Below, piece by piece: positions 1 through 7,782 of a DNA stretch of 30,675 nt (the first letter of the stretch is position 1; each line of letters opens with the position of its first letter). The notes under the pieces were generated by a model. It did not search any database, was not told where the DNA came from, and saw nothing but the letters and a program-made list of their open reading frames with translations. The position numbers and the translations under genes are program-made. Location: NCBI RefSeq assembly GCF_049514155.1, contig NZ_JBEKVH010000031.1, forward strand, positions 1-30,675, written 5' to 3'. The DNA is from Roseiarcus sp049514155 (GTDB taxonomy: Bacteria; Pseudomonadota; Alphaproteobacteria; Rhizobiales; Beijerinckiaceae).

Positions 1-2
1 CC

Positions 3-1067
3 TTGACCTCCGCCTCGCCCTTCTGGACCCCGTCCCGCCACGCCGACCGGCGGCCGCGCCTGGCGGCGCGGGCGCGTCTTGCCGCCCTCATCCGCAGCCA
101 TTTCGCGACCGAAAGCTTCCTCGAGGTCGAGCCCGCGGCGCTGCAGGCCTCGCCGGGCGCCGAGGCGCACCTGCACGCGTTCGCGACGACGATGATCGGC
201 CCGGACGGCGTCCCCCGGCCCGCCTATCTCCACACCTCGCCGGAATTTGCGATGAAGAAGCTGCTGGCGGCGGGCGAGCGGCGGATCTTCGCGCTGTCGC
301 GGGTGTTCCGCAATCGCGAGCGCGGCGCGCTGCACGCGCCGGAATTCACCATGTTCGAATGGTATCGCGCCGAGGCGCCGCTGGAGGCGCTGATGGCGGA
401 CTGCGCGACGGCCCTGCGGCTGGCCGCGGAAGCGGCGGGGACGCGCATCTTACGCTGGCGCGGCCGCGAGGCCGACCCTTTCGCCGCGGCGGAGCGGTTG
501 ACGGTCGGCGACGCCTTCCGCCTCCATGCCGCAATCGACCTCTTCGCCTCGCTGCCGGCCGACGGCCGCGGCGCGCCCGACCGCGACCGGCTCGCCCGCC
601 AGGCGGCCGACATCGGCGTGCGCGTCAGCGCCGACGACTCATGGTCGGACGTGTTCAGCCGCATCCTCTCCGACCGCATCGAGCCGCGGCTCGGCCTCGG
701 CCGGCCGACTTTCCTCACCGACTATCCGGTCTCGCAGGCGGCGCTGGCGCGGGTCTCGCCCAGCGACCCGCGCGTCGCCGAGCGCTTCGAGCTTTACGCC
801 TGCGGCGTCGAGCTCGCCAACGCCTTCGGCGAACTGACCGATCCGGTGGAGCAGCGTCGCCGCTTCGAGGAGGAGATGGCGGTCAAGCGGCGCGTCTACG
901 GCGAGGTCTATCCGATCGACGAGGATTTTCTCGCCGCGCTGGCGATCATGCCGGCGGCGAGCGGCGCCGCGCTCGGCTTCGACCGGCTGGTCATGCTCGC
1001 CTGCGGCGCCGAGCGCATCGACGACGTGCAATGGACGCCGGTGTTCGATCCCGGGGCGGCGCGATGA
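3..1067 (+). CDS. epmA: EF-P lysine aminoacylase EpmA (GenX/PoxA), possibly missing its first codons
   Basis: A 354-residue class II lysyl-tRNA-synthetase-like protein without an anticodon-binding domain, the usual build of EpmA, which charges (R)-beta-lysine or lysine onto a conserved lysine of elongation factor P. Seen: the N-terminal stretch WTPSRHADRRP typical of the family, a motif 2 region around residues 100-122 (RVFRNRERG...HAPEFTMFEWYRAE), GVELANAFGELTD near residue 270 and a motif 3 region GAALGFDRLVML near residue 325. The frame opens at the window edge with TTG; that codon fits the family N-terminus, but a start a few codons upstream outside the window cannot be excluded. Its stop overlaps the recQ ATG (ATGA), so the two are probably co-transcribed. 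The partner aminomutase epmB is not in the window. Confidence 0.9.
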   Translation: MTSASPFWTPSRHADRRPRLAARARLAALIRSHFATESFLEVEPAALQASPGAEAHLHAFATTMIGPDGVPRPAYLHTSPEFAMKKLLAAGERRIFALSRVFRNRERGALHAPEFTMFEWYRAEAPLEALMADCATALRLAAEAAGTRILRWRGREADPFAAAERLTVGDAFRLHAAIDLFASLPADGRGAPDRDRLARQAADIGVRVSADDSWSDVFSRILSDRIEPRLGLGRPTFLTDYPVSQAALARVSPSDPRVAERFELYACGVELANAFGELTDPVEQRRRFEEEMAVKRRVYGEVYPIDEDFLAALAIMPAASGAALGFDRLVMLACGAERIDDVQWTPVFDPGAAR

Positions 1068-2881
1068 ACGACGCGACGCGCCTCATCGCCAAAGCGCGAC
1101 GCGCGCTCAACGAGACCTACGGCTTCGCCGACTTCCGCCCCGGCCAGGAGGAAATCCTCGCCGCCACCTTCGCCGGCGAGGATGTGCTGGCGGTGATGCC
1201 GACCGGCGCCGGCAAGTCGCTGTGTTACCAATTACCGGCGCTGGCGCGCGGCGGCCTGACGCTGGTCGTCTCGCCGCTGATCGCGCTGATGCGCGACCAG
1301 GTCGCCCAGCTCGATGCGCTCGGCATATCCGCCGCGGCGCTCAATTCCGCCTCCGAGCCCGACGAGCGCCGCCGCGTCGCCGCGGGCCTGCGCGATCGCT
1401 CGCTGCGATTGCTCTATGTCGCGCCCGAACGGCTGCTGCGCGACGACACGCTCGAAACGCTGAGAGGCGCGGTCGATCTGCTCGCCATCGACGAAGCCCA
1501 TTGCGTCTCGCAATGGGGCCACGACTTCCGACCCGAATATCTGCGCCTGCGCGAGGCGTCGGCGGCGTTGGGCGATCCGCAAATCCTCGCGGTGACGGCG
1601 ACCGCCGACGCGCCGACGCGCGCCGACATCGCCCAGCGGCTGTTCGCCAGGACGCCGCGCGTGTTCCTGCGCTCGTTCGACCGGCCCAACATCTTTCTCG
1701 CCATGCGCCCCAAGGCCAACGCGACGCGGCAGTTGATCGAGCGGCTCGACGCGCACCCGAGCGAAAGCGGGATCGTCTATTGCGCCTCGCGCCGGCGCGC
1801 CGACGAACTGGCGCGCGAATTCTCCGAGCGCGGACGCCAGGCGCTGCCCTATCACGCCGGCCTCGACAATGTCGTGCGGTCGCGCAACCAGGACATCTTC
1901 CTGCAGGAGGACGGCGTCGTCATCTGCGCGACGATCGCCTTCGGCATGGGGATCGACAAGCCCGACGTGCGCTTCGTCCTCCACGCCGACATGCCGTCGT
2001 CGATCGAGTCCTATTACCAGGAGATCGGCCGCGCCGGCCGCGACGGACTGCCGGCCGAGGCTTTCGCGCTCTACAGCGCCGGCGACATCGAGCTGCGTCG
2101 CCGCCAGATCGCCGAGGGCGGCGCGCCCGACGCGCGCAAGCGGATCGAGACCGCCAAGCTCGACGCGCTGGTCGCCTTGTGCGAGACGGCGCGTTGCCGC
2201 CGGCAGACGCTGCTCGCCGCGTTCGGCGAGGACTCGGCGCCCTGCGGCCATTGCGACGTCTGCCAGGGCGCGGTGCGGCTGATCGACGGCAGCCTCGAGG
2301 CGCAGAAGGCGCTCTCCGCCGTGCTGCGCACGTCCGGGCGGTTCTTCTTCGGCCATCTCGCCAACATCCTGTCGGGCAAGAAAAGCGAAGCGATCGAGCG
2401 CCACGGCCACGACCAGCTCAAGACCTTCGGCGTCGGCGCCGACCGCGCGCCGGCCGAGTGGCGCGGCGTCTTGCGGCAACTGTTGTCGGCGCGGCTGATC
2501 GAGCGCGACGGCGCCGATCGCGACCGGCTCGTCGTCACCGAGGACGGGCGCAAGGTGCTGAAAGGCGAGGCGCCGTTCGCCCTGCGCGAGGACGTCGTCG
2601 CCAAGAAGGCGCGACGCGACAAGCGCGCGGCGGCGCACGCGGCGCCGGGCGACGCCGACGCCGAGCTGCTGGCGGCGCTGAAAGCGCTGCGCGGCGCGCT
2701 CGCCAAGGCGCAGAAGCAGCCGGCTTATGTCGTCTTCCCCGACCGCAGCCTGATCGAGATGGCGGCGACGAAACCTGCGAGCCTCAATGAACTCGGGCGC
2801 GTCCACGGCGTCGGCGCGGCGAAACTCGCGCGCTATGGCTCCGCCTTCCTCGCCGTGATCCGTGAGCGCGTCCATGCCTGA
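1064..2881 (+). CDS. recQ: ATP-dependent DNA helicase RecQ
   Basis: A 605-residue superfamily 2 3'-to-5' helicase used in recombination and replication-fork repair. Domains in order: helicase core with Walker A TGAGKS (residues 47-52), DEAH box (143-146, DEAHCVSQWGHDFR) and motif III ATATADAP; second RecA-like lobe ending in the arginine-finger motif QEIGRAGRDG; RecQ zinc-binding region with cysteines in CETARCRR and CGHCDVC; winged helix; and one C-terminal HRDC domain ending at HGVGAAKLARYG. The start is the ATG overlapping the epmA stop; the open frame continues far upstream but only this start gives the normal RecQ N-terminus. The 3' end overlaps mutM by 8 nt, suggesting an epmA-recQ-mutM unit. 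Complete and ordinary. Confidence 0.95.
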   Translation: MNDATRLIAKARRALNETYGFADFRPGQEEILAATFAGEDVLAVMPTGAGKSLCYQLPALARGGLTLVVSPLIALMRDQVAQLDALGISAAALNSASEPDERRRVAAGLRDRSLRLLYVAPERLLRDDTLETLRGAVDLLAIDEAHCVSQWGHDFRPEYLRLREASAALGDPQILAVTATADAPTRADIAQRLFARTPRVFLRSFDRPNIFLAMRPKANATRQLIERLDAHPSESGIVYCASRRRADELAREFSERGRQALPYHAGLDNVVRSRNQDIFLQEDGVVICATIAFGMGIDKPDVRFVLHADMPSSIESYYQEIGRAGRDGLPAEAFALYSAGDIELRRRQIAEGGAPDARKRIETAKLDALVALCETARCRRQTLLAAFGEDSAPCGHCDVCQGAVRLIDGSLEAQKALSAVLRTSGRFFFGHLANILSGKKSEAIERHGHDQLKTFGVGADRAPAEWRGVLRQLLSARLIERDGADRDRLVVTEDGRKVLKGEAPFALREDVVAKKARRDKRAAAHAAPGDADAELLAALKALRGALAKAQKQPAYVVFPDRSLIEMAATKPASLNELGRVHGVGAAKLARYGSAFLAVIRERVHA

Positions 2882-3752
2882 GCTGCCCGAAGTCGAGACC
2901 GTGCGCCGGGGCCTCGCGCCGACGATGGTCGGCGCGCGCTTCGCCGCGGTCGAGGCGCGGCGCGGCGATCTGCGCGCGCCGTTCCCGCCGCGCTTCGCCG
3001 AGCGGCTGAAGGGGCGGCGGGTCGTGTCGCTGACGCGGCGCGCGAAGTATCTGCTCGCCGCGCTCGACAACGGCGAGACCTTGGTCATGCATCTCGGCAT
3101 GTCGGGCTCGTTCCGGATCGAGCGCGGCGAGGCGGCCGTCGTTCCGCGGCTCCATCACGAGCGGCCGAAGCTCTCCGCCCATGATCACGTCGTCTTCGAC
3201 TTCGACAACGGCGCGCGCGTCGTCTTCAACGATCCGCGCCGCTTCGGCGCGATGGACCTGGTCAAGAGCGAAGGCATCGCCGAGCGGCCGCCGTTCGCCG
3301 AAATCGGCGTCGAACCGTTGTCGGCGGAATTCGACGCCGCCAAGCTCGCGGCGCTGTTCGCCGGCGCGCGGGCGCCGATCAAGACCGCGCTCTTGGACCA
3401 GAAGCGCATCGCGGGCCTCGGCAACATCTACGTCTGCGAAGCGCTGCACCGCGCCCGCGTCAGCCCGACCCGCCCGGCGGGGATCCTCGCCGACGCCAAG
3501 GGCAAGCCGACCGCCGCCGCGCGAGCGTTGGCGCCGGCGATCCGCGCCGTGCTCGAGGCGGCGATCGAAGCCGGCGGCTCGACGTTGCGCGACCACCGCC
3601 AGCCCGACGGCGAACTCGGCTATTTCCAGCATTCCTTCGCCGTCTACGACCGCGAAGGCGCCCCCTGCCCGCGCCGCAGTTGCCACGGCACGATCGCGCG
3701 CGTCGTCCAGGGCGGACGATCGACGTTCTATTGTCCGGCGTGCCAGAAGTGA
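2874..3752 (+). CDS. mutM: Formamidopyrimidine-DNA glycosylase (Fpg/MutM)
   Basis: A 292-residue base-excision repair enzyme that removes 8-oxoguanine and formamidopyrimidines and cleaves the resulting abasic site. The start is fixed by chemistry: the mature protein must begin Pro-Glu-Leu-Pro-Glu, with Pro2 as the Schiff-base nucleophile, so the ATG of MPELPEVETVRRGL is used rather than one four codons earlier. Seen: the N-terminal PELPEVET motif, the beta-hairpin lysine region (MHLGMSGSF), the helix-two-turn-helix core (LLDQKRIAGLGNIYVCEAL) and a C-terminal zinc finger ending STFYCPACQK; the first cysteine pair is spaced C-x4-C (CPRRSC), common in alphaproteobacteria. Overlaps the end of recQ by 8 nt. 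Confidence 0.95.
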   Translation: MPELPEVETVRRGLAPTMVGARFAAVEARRGDLRAPFPPRFAERLKGRRVVSLTRRAKYLLAALDNGETLVMHLGMSGSFRIERGEAAVVPRLHHERPKLSAHDHVVFDFDNGARVVFNDPRRFGAMDLVKSEGIAERPPFAEIGVEPLSAEFDAAKLAALFAGARAPIKTALLDQKRIAGLGNIYVCEALHRARVSPTRPAGILADAKGKPTAAARALAPAIRAVLEAAIEAGGSTLRDHRQPDGELGYFQHSFAVYDREGAPCPRRSCHGTIARVVQGGRSTFYCPACQK

Positions 3753-3823
3753 GGGGGCGCCCATCATTCGCCGCGACGCCCGCGGACAGTTGGCGCCCCG
3801 CTCGCCGTCGGTTCGGCGCAACT

Positions 3824-3967
3824 GCTCATTGAATGCTTGGCAGCGATCGTGCGCGAGAGGAATTCGATGTCAAGGACGGCCGAAGGCCGCCGCCGAAGGC
3901 GGTGCGCTTCGCGCATCCTTGACATCGAATTCCTCTCGCGCTCCGCTCCGCCAAGCAAACAATGAGC
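3824..3967. repeat. Large cloverleaf-forming palindrome between mutM and the SDR gene
   Basis: Two perfect 26-bp inverted arms (3851-3876 and 3916-3941) flank exactly 39 nt, and those 39 nt divide without remainder into three perfect 13-nt hairpins: 3877-3889 (CGGCC-GAA-GGCCG), 3890-3902 (CCGCC-GAA-GGCGG) and 3903-3915 (TGCGC-TTC-GCGCA). The result is a four-way junction with no unpaired junction base. Outside an internal loop of 9 and 8 nt, the pairing resumes: 3834-3841 with 3950-3957 and 3824-3831 with 3960-3967, separated by a 2-nt AA/AA mismatch. No T-run follows either arm, so it does not look like an ordinary intrinsic terminator, and no convincing coding sequence covers it. It may be a mobile palindromic repeat, an mRNA-stabilising or processing structure, or a DNA cruciform. 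The geometry is seen directly; the role is unknown. Confidence 0.85.
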
Positions 3968-3986
3968 GAGTCTATTCTTCGGCAAC

Positions 3987-4026
3987 GAGCCTGCGTCGAC
4001 CAGGAGCGTTTGGCGCTTGCAGGCTC
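3987..4026 (+). promoter_or_regulatory. Leader stem-loop just upstream of the SDR ribosome binding site
   Basis: GAGCCTGC (3987-3994) pairs with GCAGGCTC (4019-4026). Inside it AGCG (4005-4008) can pair with CGCT (4014-4017). The structure ends 5 nt before the Shine-Dalgarno GGAGG (4032-4036), so it would sit in the 5' untranslated region. It could shape translation or be a protein-binding palindrome; nothing in the sequence decides between these. Confidence 0.35.
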
Positions 4027-4041
4027 AATTTGGAGGCTACT

Positions 4042-4896
4042 TTGACCATCGACACCCCCTTCAATCCCGGCAGTTGCGCGGTCGTCACCGGCGGCGCGTC
4101 GGGTATCGGCCTGGCGGCGGCGAAGCGCTTCGCGGCGATGGGGCTCAACGTCGTCATCGCCGATCTGCCGGGCGCAACGCTCGAAAACGCGGCGCGCGAC
4201 GTCGCCGCCGCTTCATCGACCGGCGCGAAAGCCGTGCTCGCCGCGCCGACCGACGTCAGCAAACTCGGCGAGGTCGAGGCGCTCGAACGCGCGGCGACTT
4301 CGAAATTCGGCCCCGTCGCGGTGCTGATGAACAACGCTGGCGCCGGCCCGGCGAGTTCGACGCTCGGCGACTGGGAAGGGTGGCGGCGCATTATCGAGGT
4401 CAATCTGTGGGGCGTCATCCACGGCGCCAAGACGTTCGCGCCCGGCATGATCGCCAGCGGGCGCCCGGCGGTGATCGTCAACACCGGCTTCAAGCAGGGC
4501 GTCACCACGCCGCCGGGCAATCCCGCCTACAATGTGTCGAAGGCGGGCGTGAAGGTGTTCACCGAGGCGTTGCAGCACGAGCTTCGAAACGTCGCGGGAT
4601 GCAAGGTGACGGCCCATTTGCTGATCCCGGGTTTCGTCTTCACCGCGATGACCGCGGGCGCGCGAACCGAGAAGCCGACCGGCGCCTGGACGCCCGAGCA
4701 GACGGTCGACTTCATGATCGGTGAGCTTCGCGCCGGGACGTTCTACATCCTCTGCCCCGACAACGAGGTCAGCCGCGCGCTTGACGAGCGCCGCATGGCC
4801 TGGGCGATCGGCGACGTCATCGACAACCGCCCGCCGCTGTCGCGCTGGCATCCCGATTACGCCGACGCCTTCAAGAAGAGCGTCGCCGATCTCTGA
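4042..4896 (+). CDS. Short-chain dehydrogenase/reductase with Phe at the catalytic Ser position
   Basis: A 284-residue classical SDR-fold oxidoreductase. Seen: the cofactor-binding TGGASGIG (residues 16-23), an acidic residue after the second strand (ADLPG) suggesting NAD(H) preference, NNAG near residue 97, and the YNVSK active-site pair Tyr163 and Lys167. The residue 13 before Tyr, normally the catalytic Ser, is Phe150 (NTGFKQG, codon TTC at 4489-4491; related SDRs as I recall them read NTGSKQG). Start: TTG at 4042 with a good Shine-Dalgarno GGAGG five bases away; the frame stays open far upstream through non-coding-like sequence, so longer starts were rejected. Substrate unknown. It converges on tam with a 42-nt gap. 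Confidence 0.85.
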   Translation: MTIDTPFNPGSCAVVTGGASGIGLAAAKRFAAMGLNVVIADLPGATLENAARDVAAASSTGAKAVLAAPTDVSKLGEVEALERAATSKFGPVAVLMNNAGAGPASSTLGDWEGWRRIIEVNLWGVIHGAKTFAPGMIASGRPAVIVNTGFKQGVTTPPGNPAYNVSKAGVKVFTEALQHELRNVAGCKVTAHLLIPGFVFTAMTAGARTEKPTGAWTPEQTVDFMIGELRAGTFYILCPDNEVSRALDERRMAWAIGDVIDNRPPLSRWHPDYADAFKKSVADL

Positions 4897-4938
4897 CGAC
4901 CGCTCGCCGTCAAGCCCGGCCATGACGCATTCTGGAAG

Positions 4939-5733
4939 TCACCGCCGCGCGACGATGAACAGCCGCGGATAGGGCAACAGCACTTTGCCGTCGGCGCGCG
5001 GGGCGTAGGATTCTTCGATCGCCTCGCGGTAGCGCGACAGAAACGCCTCGCGCTCGGTTTCGTCGAGCGGGTCGAGGAACGGCCGGAGGCCCGAGCCGGC
5101 GAACCAGTCGACGACGCCCGCGACGCCGTCGAGCGCATGGACGTAGGTCGTCGTCCACACCTCGACCTTCGCCCCGGCGGCGGCGAGCCATTCGTAGTAA
5201 TCCTCGAAGGCGGCGATCACCGGCTGGGCGTGGACGATCGGCGCGAGGCGGCGCGCCCACGACCCTTCGGCGGCGACGAGCCGCATCGCTGCATGCGACG
5301 CCTCGTGCAGGGTGATCGGCATCTGCACGGCGAGAAGGCCGCCTGCGGCGACGAAGCCGAACAGCCGCGGCAGCAGCGCCTCGTGATCGGGCAGGAACTG
5401 CAGCGCGGCGTTGGCGAAGACGAGATCGAGCGGCGCGTCGGGCGACCAGGTCGCAATGTCCTGCCTGACGAAGCGCGCGGCGGGAACGCGTTCGCGCGCG
5501 TGCGCGAGCATCGCTTCCGACGTGTCGAGGCCGACAATGGCCGCCTCGGCGAAGCGGGCGACGAGCAGCTCGGCGCTGTTGCCGGGGCCGCAGCCGAGAT
5601 CGGCGACGCGGCGCGCCGTCGTCAGCGCAACGCCGGCGAGCAGATCGCGCGCCGCGCGCGTCCGCTCGGCGACGAACTTCATGTAGAGGGCGGGGTTCCA
5701 GTCGCCGGCGGCCCCGCGCGGCCTGACGGTCAT
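4939..5733 (-). CDS. tam: Trans-aconitate 2-methyltransferase
   Basis: A 264-residue class I SAM-dependent methyltransferase, the usual length of Tam, which methyl-esterifies trans-aconitate, a by-product of the citric-acid cycle that inhibits aconitase. Seen: N-terminal DWNPALYMKF typical of the family, SAM motif I VADLGCGPGNS, the acidic residue of motif II (VGLDTSEAML), motif III region VRQDIATW, and FANAALQFLPDH followed by AVQMP, all shared by Tam proteins. The ATG at 5733 overlaps the stop of a possible short upstream ORF (ATGA). Longer starts in the same frame read through that ORF and give an Arg-rich non-family N-terminus. Oriented divergently from the ABC transporter. Confidence 0.9.
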   Translation of the reverse strand: MTVRPRGAAGDWNPALYMKFVAERTRAARDLLAGVALTTARRVADLGCGPGNSAELLVARFAEAAIVGLDTSEAMLAHARERVPAARFVRQDIATWSPDAPLDLVFANAALQFLPDHEALLPRLFGFVAAGGLLAVQMPITLHEASHAAMRLVAAEGSWARRLAPIVHAQPVIAAFEDYYEWLAAAGAKVEVWTTTYVHALDGVAGVVDWFAGSGLRPFLDPLDETEREAFLSRYREAIEESYAPRADGKVLLPYPRLFIVARR

Positions 5734-5834
5734 GCGACCGGCACGAAATGATTGACGGACGTCAGCGACGCGAGCCCGTCTTTGCCGACGCGGCGCGGCG
5801 CGGCCGCAGGAAGCCACGCGGCGACGTCCGACAT
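5730..5834 (-). CDS. Possible 34-residue leader ORF coupled to tam
   Basis: An ATG at 5834 preceded by a purine-rich GGGGAG about 9 nt away opens a 34-codon frame reading MSDVAAWLPAAAPRRVGKDG and on to SVNHFVPVA, whose stop overlaps the tam start as ATGA. The arrangement is what translational coupling looks like, and the peptide ends in a plausible hydrophobic tail rather than the Arg/Pro runs of shadow frames. I recognise no family. It may be a real small protein, a leader peptide, or a chance frame. Confidence 0.4.
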   Translation of the reverse strand: MSDVAAWLPAAAPRRVGKDGLASLTSVNHFVPVA

Positions 5835-6178
5835 TGATGATCGCTCCCCGCTCAACCTGACACCCCTCAGTGGAATGGTGATCTGATACAGTCTATCGAA
5901 TTAATCGTCAATCTCTCGGCGACACGCCTTGCCGCCGCGATCATTGGCCGCTCCCCCTTGCAGGTCGATGGCGGGCGCTCTCCTGGTTTCCCTTGTGGCG
6001 TTTGCGCCGCGATCCAGTTATTGCAGCATTTCAACCGGTTGCGGACGTCGCCGCAAAACCCCTGGTTCGTGTAAATGACTCTGGCCGTTCTGCTACAACG
6101 GGGCGCCGATTGTTTCCGATCCCGCAGCGCCGCGGCGGCGTGTCGCGATCGCGACGGTCGCCAGGGCGCAACCGCGCC
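5835..6178. other. Divergent intergenic region between tam and the ABC importer
   Basis: About 340 nt with no credible gene; frames that cross it are Arg-rich shadows. The stretch around 5875-5915 is noticeably AT-richer than its surroundings and carries GATACAGTCTATC (5884-5896), a small inverted repeat (GATA-N5-TATC) of the kind bound by GntR-type regulators. Promoters for both tam and the transporter should lie here, but I cannot fix any -35/-10 or -24/-12 element. Confidence 0.4.
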
Positions 6179-6976
6179 GTGAGCGAGAGCGCCGAAGCCG
6201 CGGCGACGCAAGCGACGAGCCGGCGATGGGCTGGTCGCCGCCAGCTGCAGTTGAACGTCGTCGCCGTCTGCGGAGGGATCGCCCTGTGGGGAGCCGCAGT
6301 CTCGTTCAGCAGGGTCGGTCTGCCCAGCCCGGCGCAGGTTCTGGCGCGGGCGATCGAACTCATCCGCTCGGGTCAGCTCTTCGCCGATCTCGTCGCCAGC
6401 CTCTCGCGCGTCCTGGCGGGATTCGCCCTCGGCGTGACGCTCGCGATTCCGGTCGGTTTCCTGATGGGATGGTATCCGACCGCGCGCGGCCTGATCGAAC
6501 CCTTCGTGCAGTTCTTCCGCATGATCCCGCCGCTGGCGGTGATTCCGCTGGCGATCGTGACGATGGGCATCGGCGAGACGCCCAAGGTGTTCGTGATCTT
6601 TCTCGCCGTCTTCCTCTCCAGCGTCATCGCGACCTTTCAAGGCGTGATCAGCGTCGACAAGACCCTGATCAACGCCGCCCGCGTGCTGGGCGCGAAGGAC
6701 GGAACGATCTTTCGCCGGGTGATCATACCGGCTTCGACGCCGTTCATCCTGGTCGGCATGCGGATCGGTCTGGGTTCGGCCTGGGCGACCGTCGTCGCCG
6801 CGGAGCTGATCGCGGCCCAATCGGGTCTCGGCTTCCGTATGCAGCAGGCCGAGCTCTACTACGACCTCGCGACCATCTTCGTCAGTCTGATCACCATCGG
6901 AATCCTCGGCCTGGCGATGGATCGCCTGCTTCTCGCGCTGGAGACCCGGCTCACGCATTGGCAGGAGCGCATGTGA
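6179..6976 (+). CDS. ABC transporter permease, SsuC/TauC/NrtB type
   Basis: A 265-residue inner-membrane permease of the family importing sulfonates, taurine, nitrate or thiamine precursors. Seen: a hydrophobic segment after a short basic N-terminus (LNVVAVCGGIALWGAAVSF), a core of about five further membrane segments (e.g. LAGFALGVTLAIPVGFLMGW, PPLAVIPLAIVTMG, VFVIFLAVFLSSVIATF), and the ATPase-contacting EAA-type loop INAARVLGAKDGTIFRRVIIP. The GTG at 6179 gives the family length but has only a weak ribosome site; GTG at 6140 or the ATG at 5993 would add a basic, non-family extension. First gene of a three-gene operon. Substrate cannot be assigned from this sequence. Confidence 0.9.
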   Translation: MSESAEAAATQATSRRWAGRRQLQLNVVAVCGGIALWGAAVSFSRVGLPSPAQVLARAIELIRSGQLFADLVASLSRVLAGFALGVTLAIPVGFLMGWYPTARGLIEPFVQFFRMIPPLAVIPLAIVTMGIGETPKVFVIFLAVFLSSVIATFQGVISVDKTLINAARVLGAKDGTIFRRVIIPASTPFILVGMRIGLGSAWATVVAAELIAAQSGLGFRMQQAELYYDLATIFVSLITIGILGLAMDRLLLALETRLTHWQERM

Positions 6977-7782
6977 GCGCCAAGATCTCGTTCCGCGCCG
7001 TGTCGCGTCGGTTTGCTCACCAAGGCGCGAGCTTTCTCGCGCTCGACCGCTTGTCGGTCGACGTGGCGGATGGCGAGTTCGTCACCTTGGTCGGGCCGTC
7101 GGGTTGCGGCAAATCGACGGCGCTCGCCATCGCCGCCGGCCTGATCGCGCCGACCGCAGGCGAAATGATCGTCGACGGCCGCAATGTGCGCGGACCCGGT
7201 CCCGAGCGCGGCGTGATCTTTCAGCAATACGCGCTCTTTCCCTGGCTCACCGTCAGGCAGAACGTTGAGTTCGGCCTGCGGATCGCCGGCCGTCGCGCGG
7301 CCGAGCGGCGCGCGACTGCGCAGCGCTTCATCGATCTCGTCGGTCTTTCCGACTTCGCCGACTCCTTGCCCAAGGTGCTCTCCGGCGGCATGAAGCAGCG
7401 TTGCGCCATCGCCCGCGCCTATGTGGTCGACCCGACCATTCTGCTGATGGACGAGCCGTTCGGCGCGCTCGACGCGCTGACCCGCGTTCAGATGCAGGAT
7501 CAATTGCTCGATACGTGGAATCGCGAGCGACGGACGGTGATGTTCGTCACCCACGACGTCGACGAGGCCGTCTATCTCGCCAACCGCGTGATCGTGATGG
7601 CCGCCCGTCCCGGACGCCTCGCCGAGATCATCCCCGTCAATCTGCCCTATCCGCGCAGCGAGGCGATCCGGCTCTCCGGCGCGTTCGCCGAGATCCGCAA
7701 TCGCGTCTGGCGCGCCGTCTATCATCAACCCGCGAGGCCGCCGGACGGCGCCGTCCAGGCCAACGAGAAAGAGACGAGATGA
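6973..7782 (+). CDS. ABC transporter ATPase, SsuB/TauB/NrtD type
   Basis: A 269-residue nucleotide-binding subunit that powers the permease before it. All ATPase motifs are intact: Walker A GPSGCGKST, Q-loop FQQYALFPW, signature LSGGMKQR, Walker B ILLMDEPFGALDAL (D-loop included) and H-loop FVTHDVDEA. The start is a GTG overlapping the permease stop (GTGA) with AGGAG five bases upstream; no ATG start fits the family N-terminus. Its own stop overlaps the next ATG, so all three transporter genes are translationally coupled. Confidence 0.93.
   Translation: MSAKISFRAVSRRFAHQGASFLALDRLSVDVADGEFVTLVGPSGCGKSTALAIAAGLIAPTAGEMIVDGRNVRGPGPERGVIFQQYALFPWLTVRQNVEFGLRIAGRRAAERRATAQRFIDLVGLSDFADSLPKVLSGGMKQRCAIARAYVVDPTILLMDEPFGALDALTRVQMQDQLLDTWNRERRTVMFVTHDVDEAVYLANRVIVMAARPGRLAEIIPVNLPYPRSEAIRLSGAFAEIRNRVWRAVYHQPARPPDGAVQANEKETR

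Noticed and set aside
1232..3100. 622-codon open frame antisense to recQ/mutM
   Set aside because: Arg/Ala-rich shadow frame caused by high GC; the + strand encodes complete RecQ and MutM with all motifs.
3764..3985. 73-codon frame on the - strand across the cloverleaf palindrome
   Set aside because: Its sequence is dictated by the inverted repeat and hairpins; there is no ribosome site or family resemblance.
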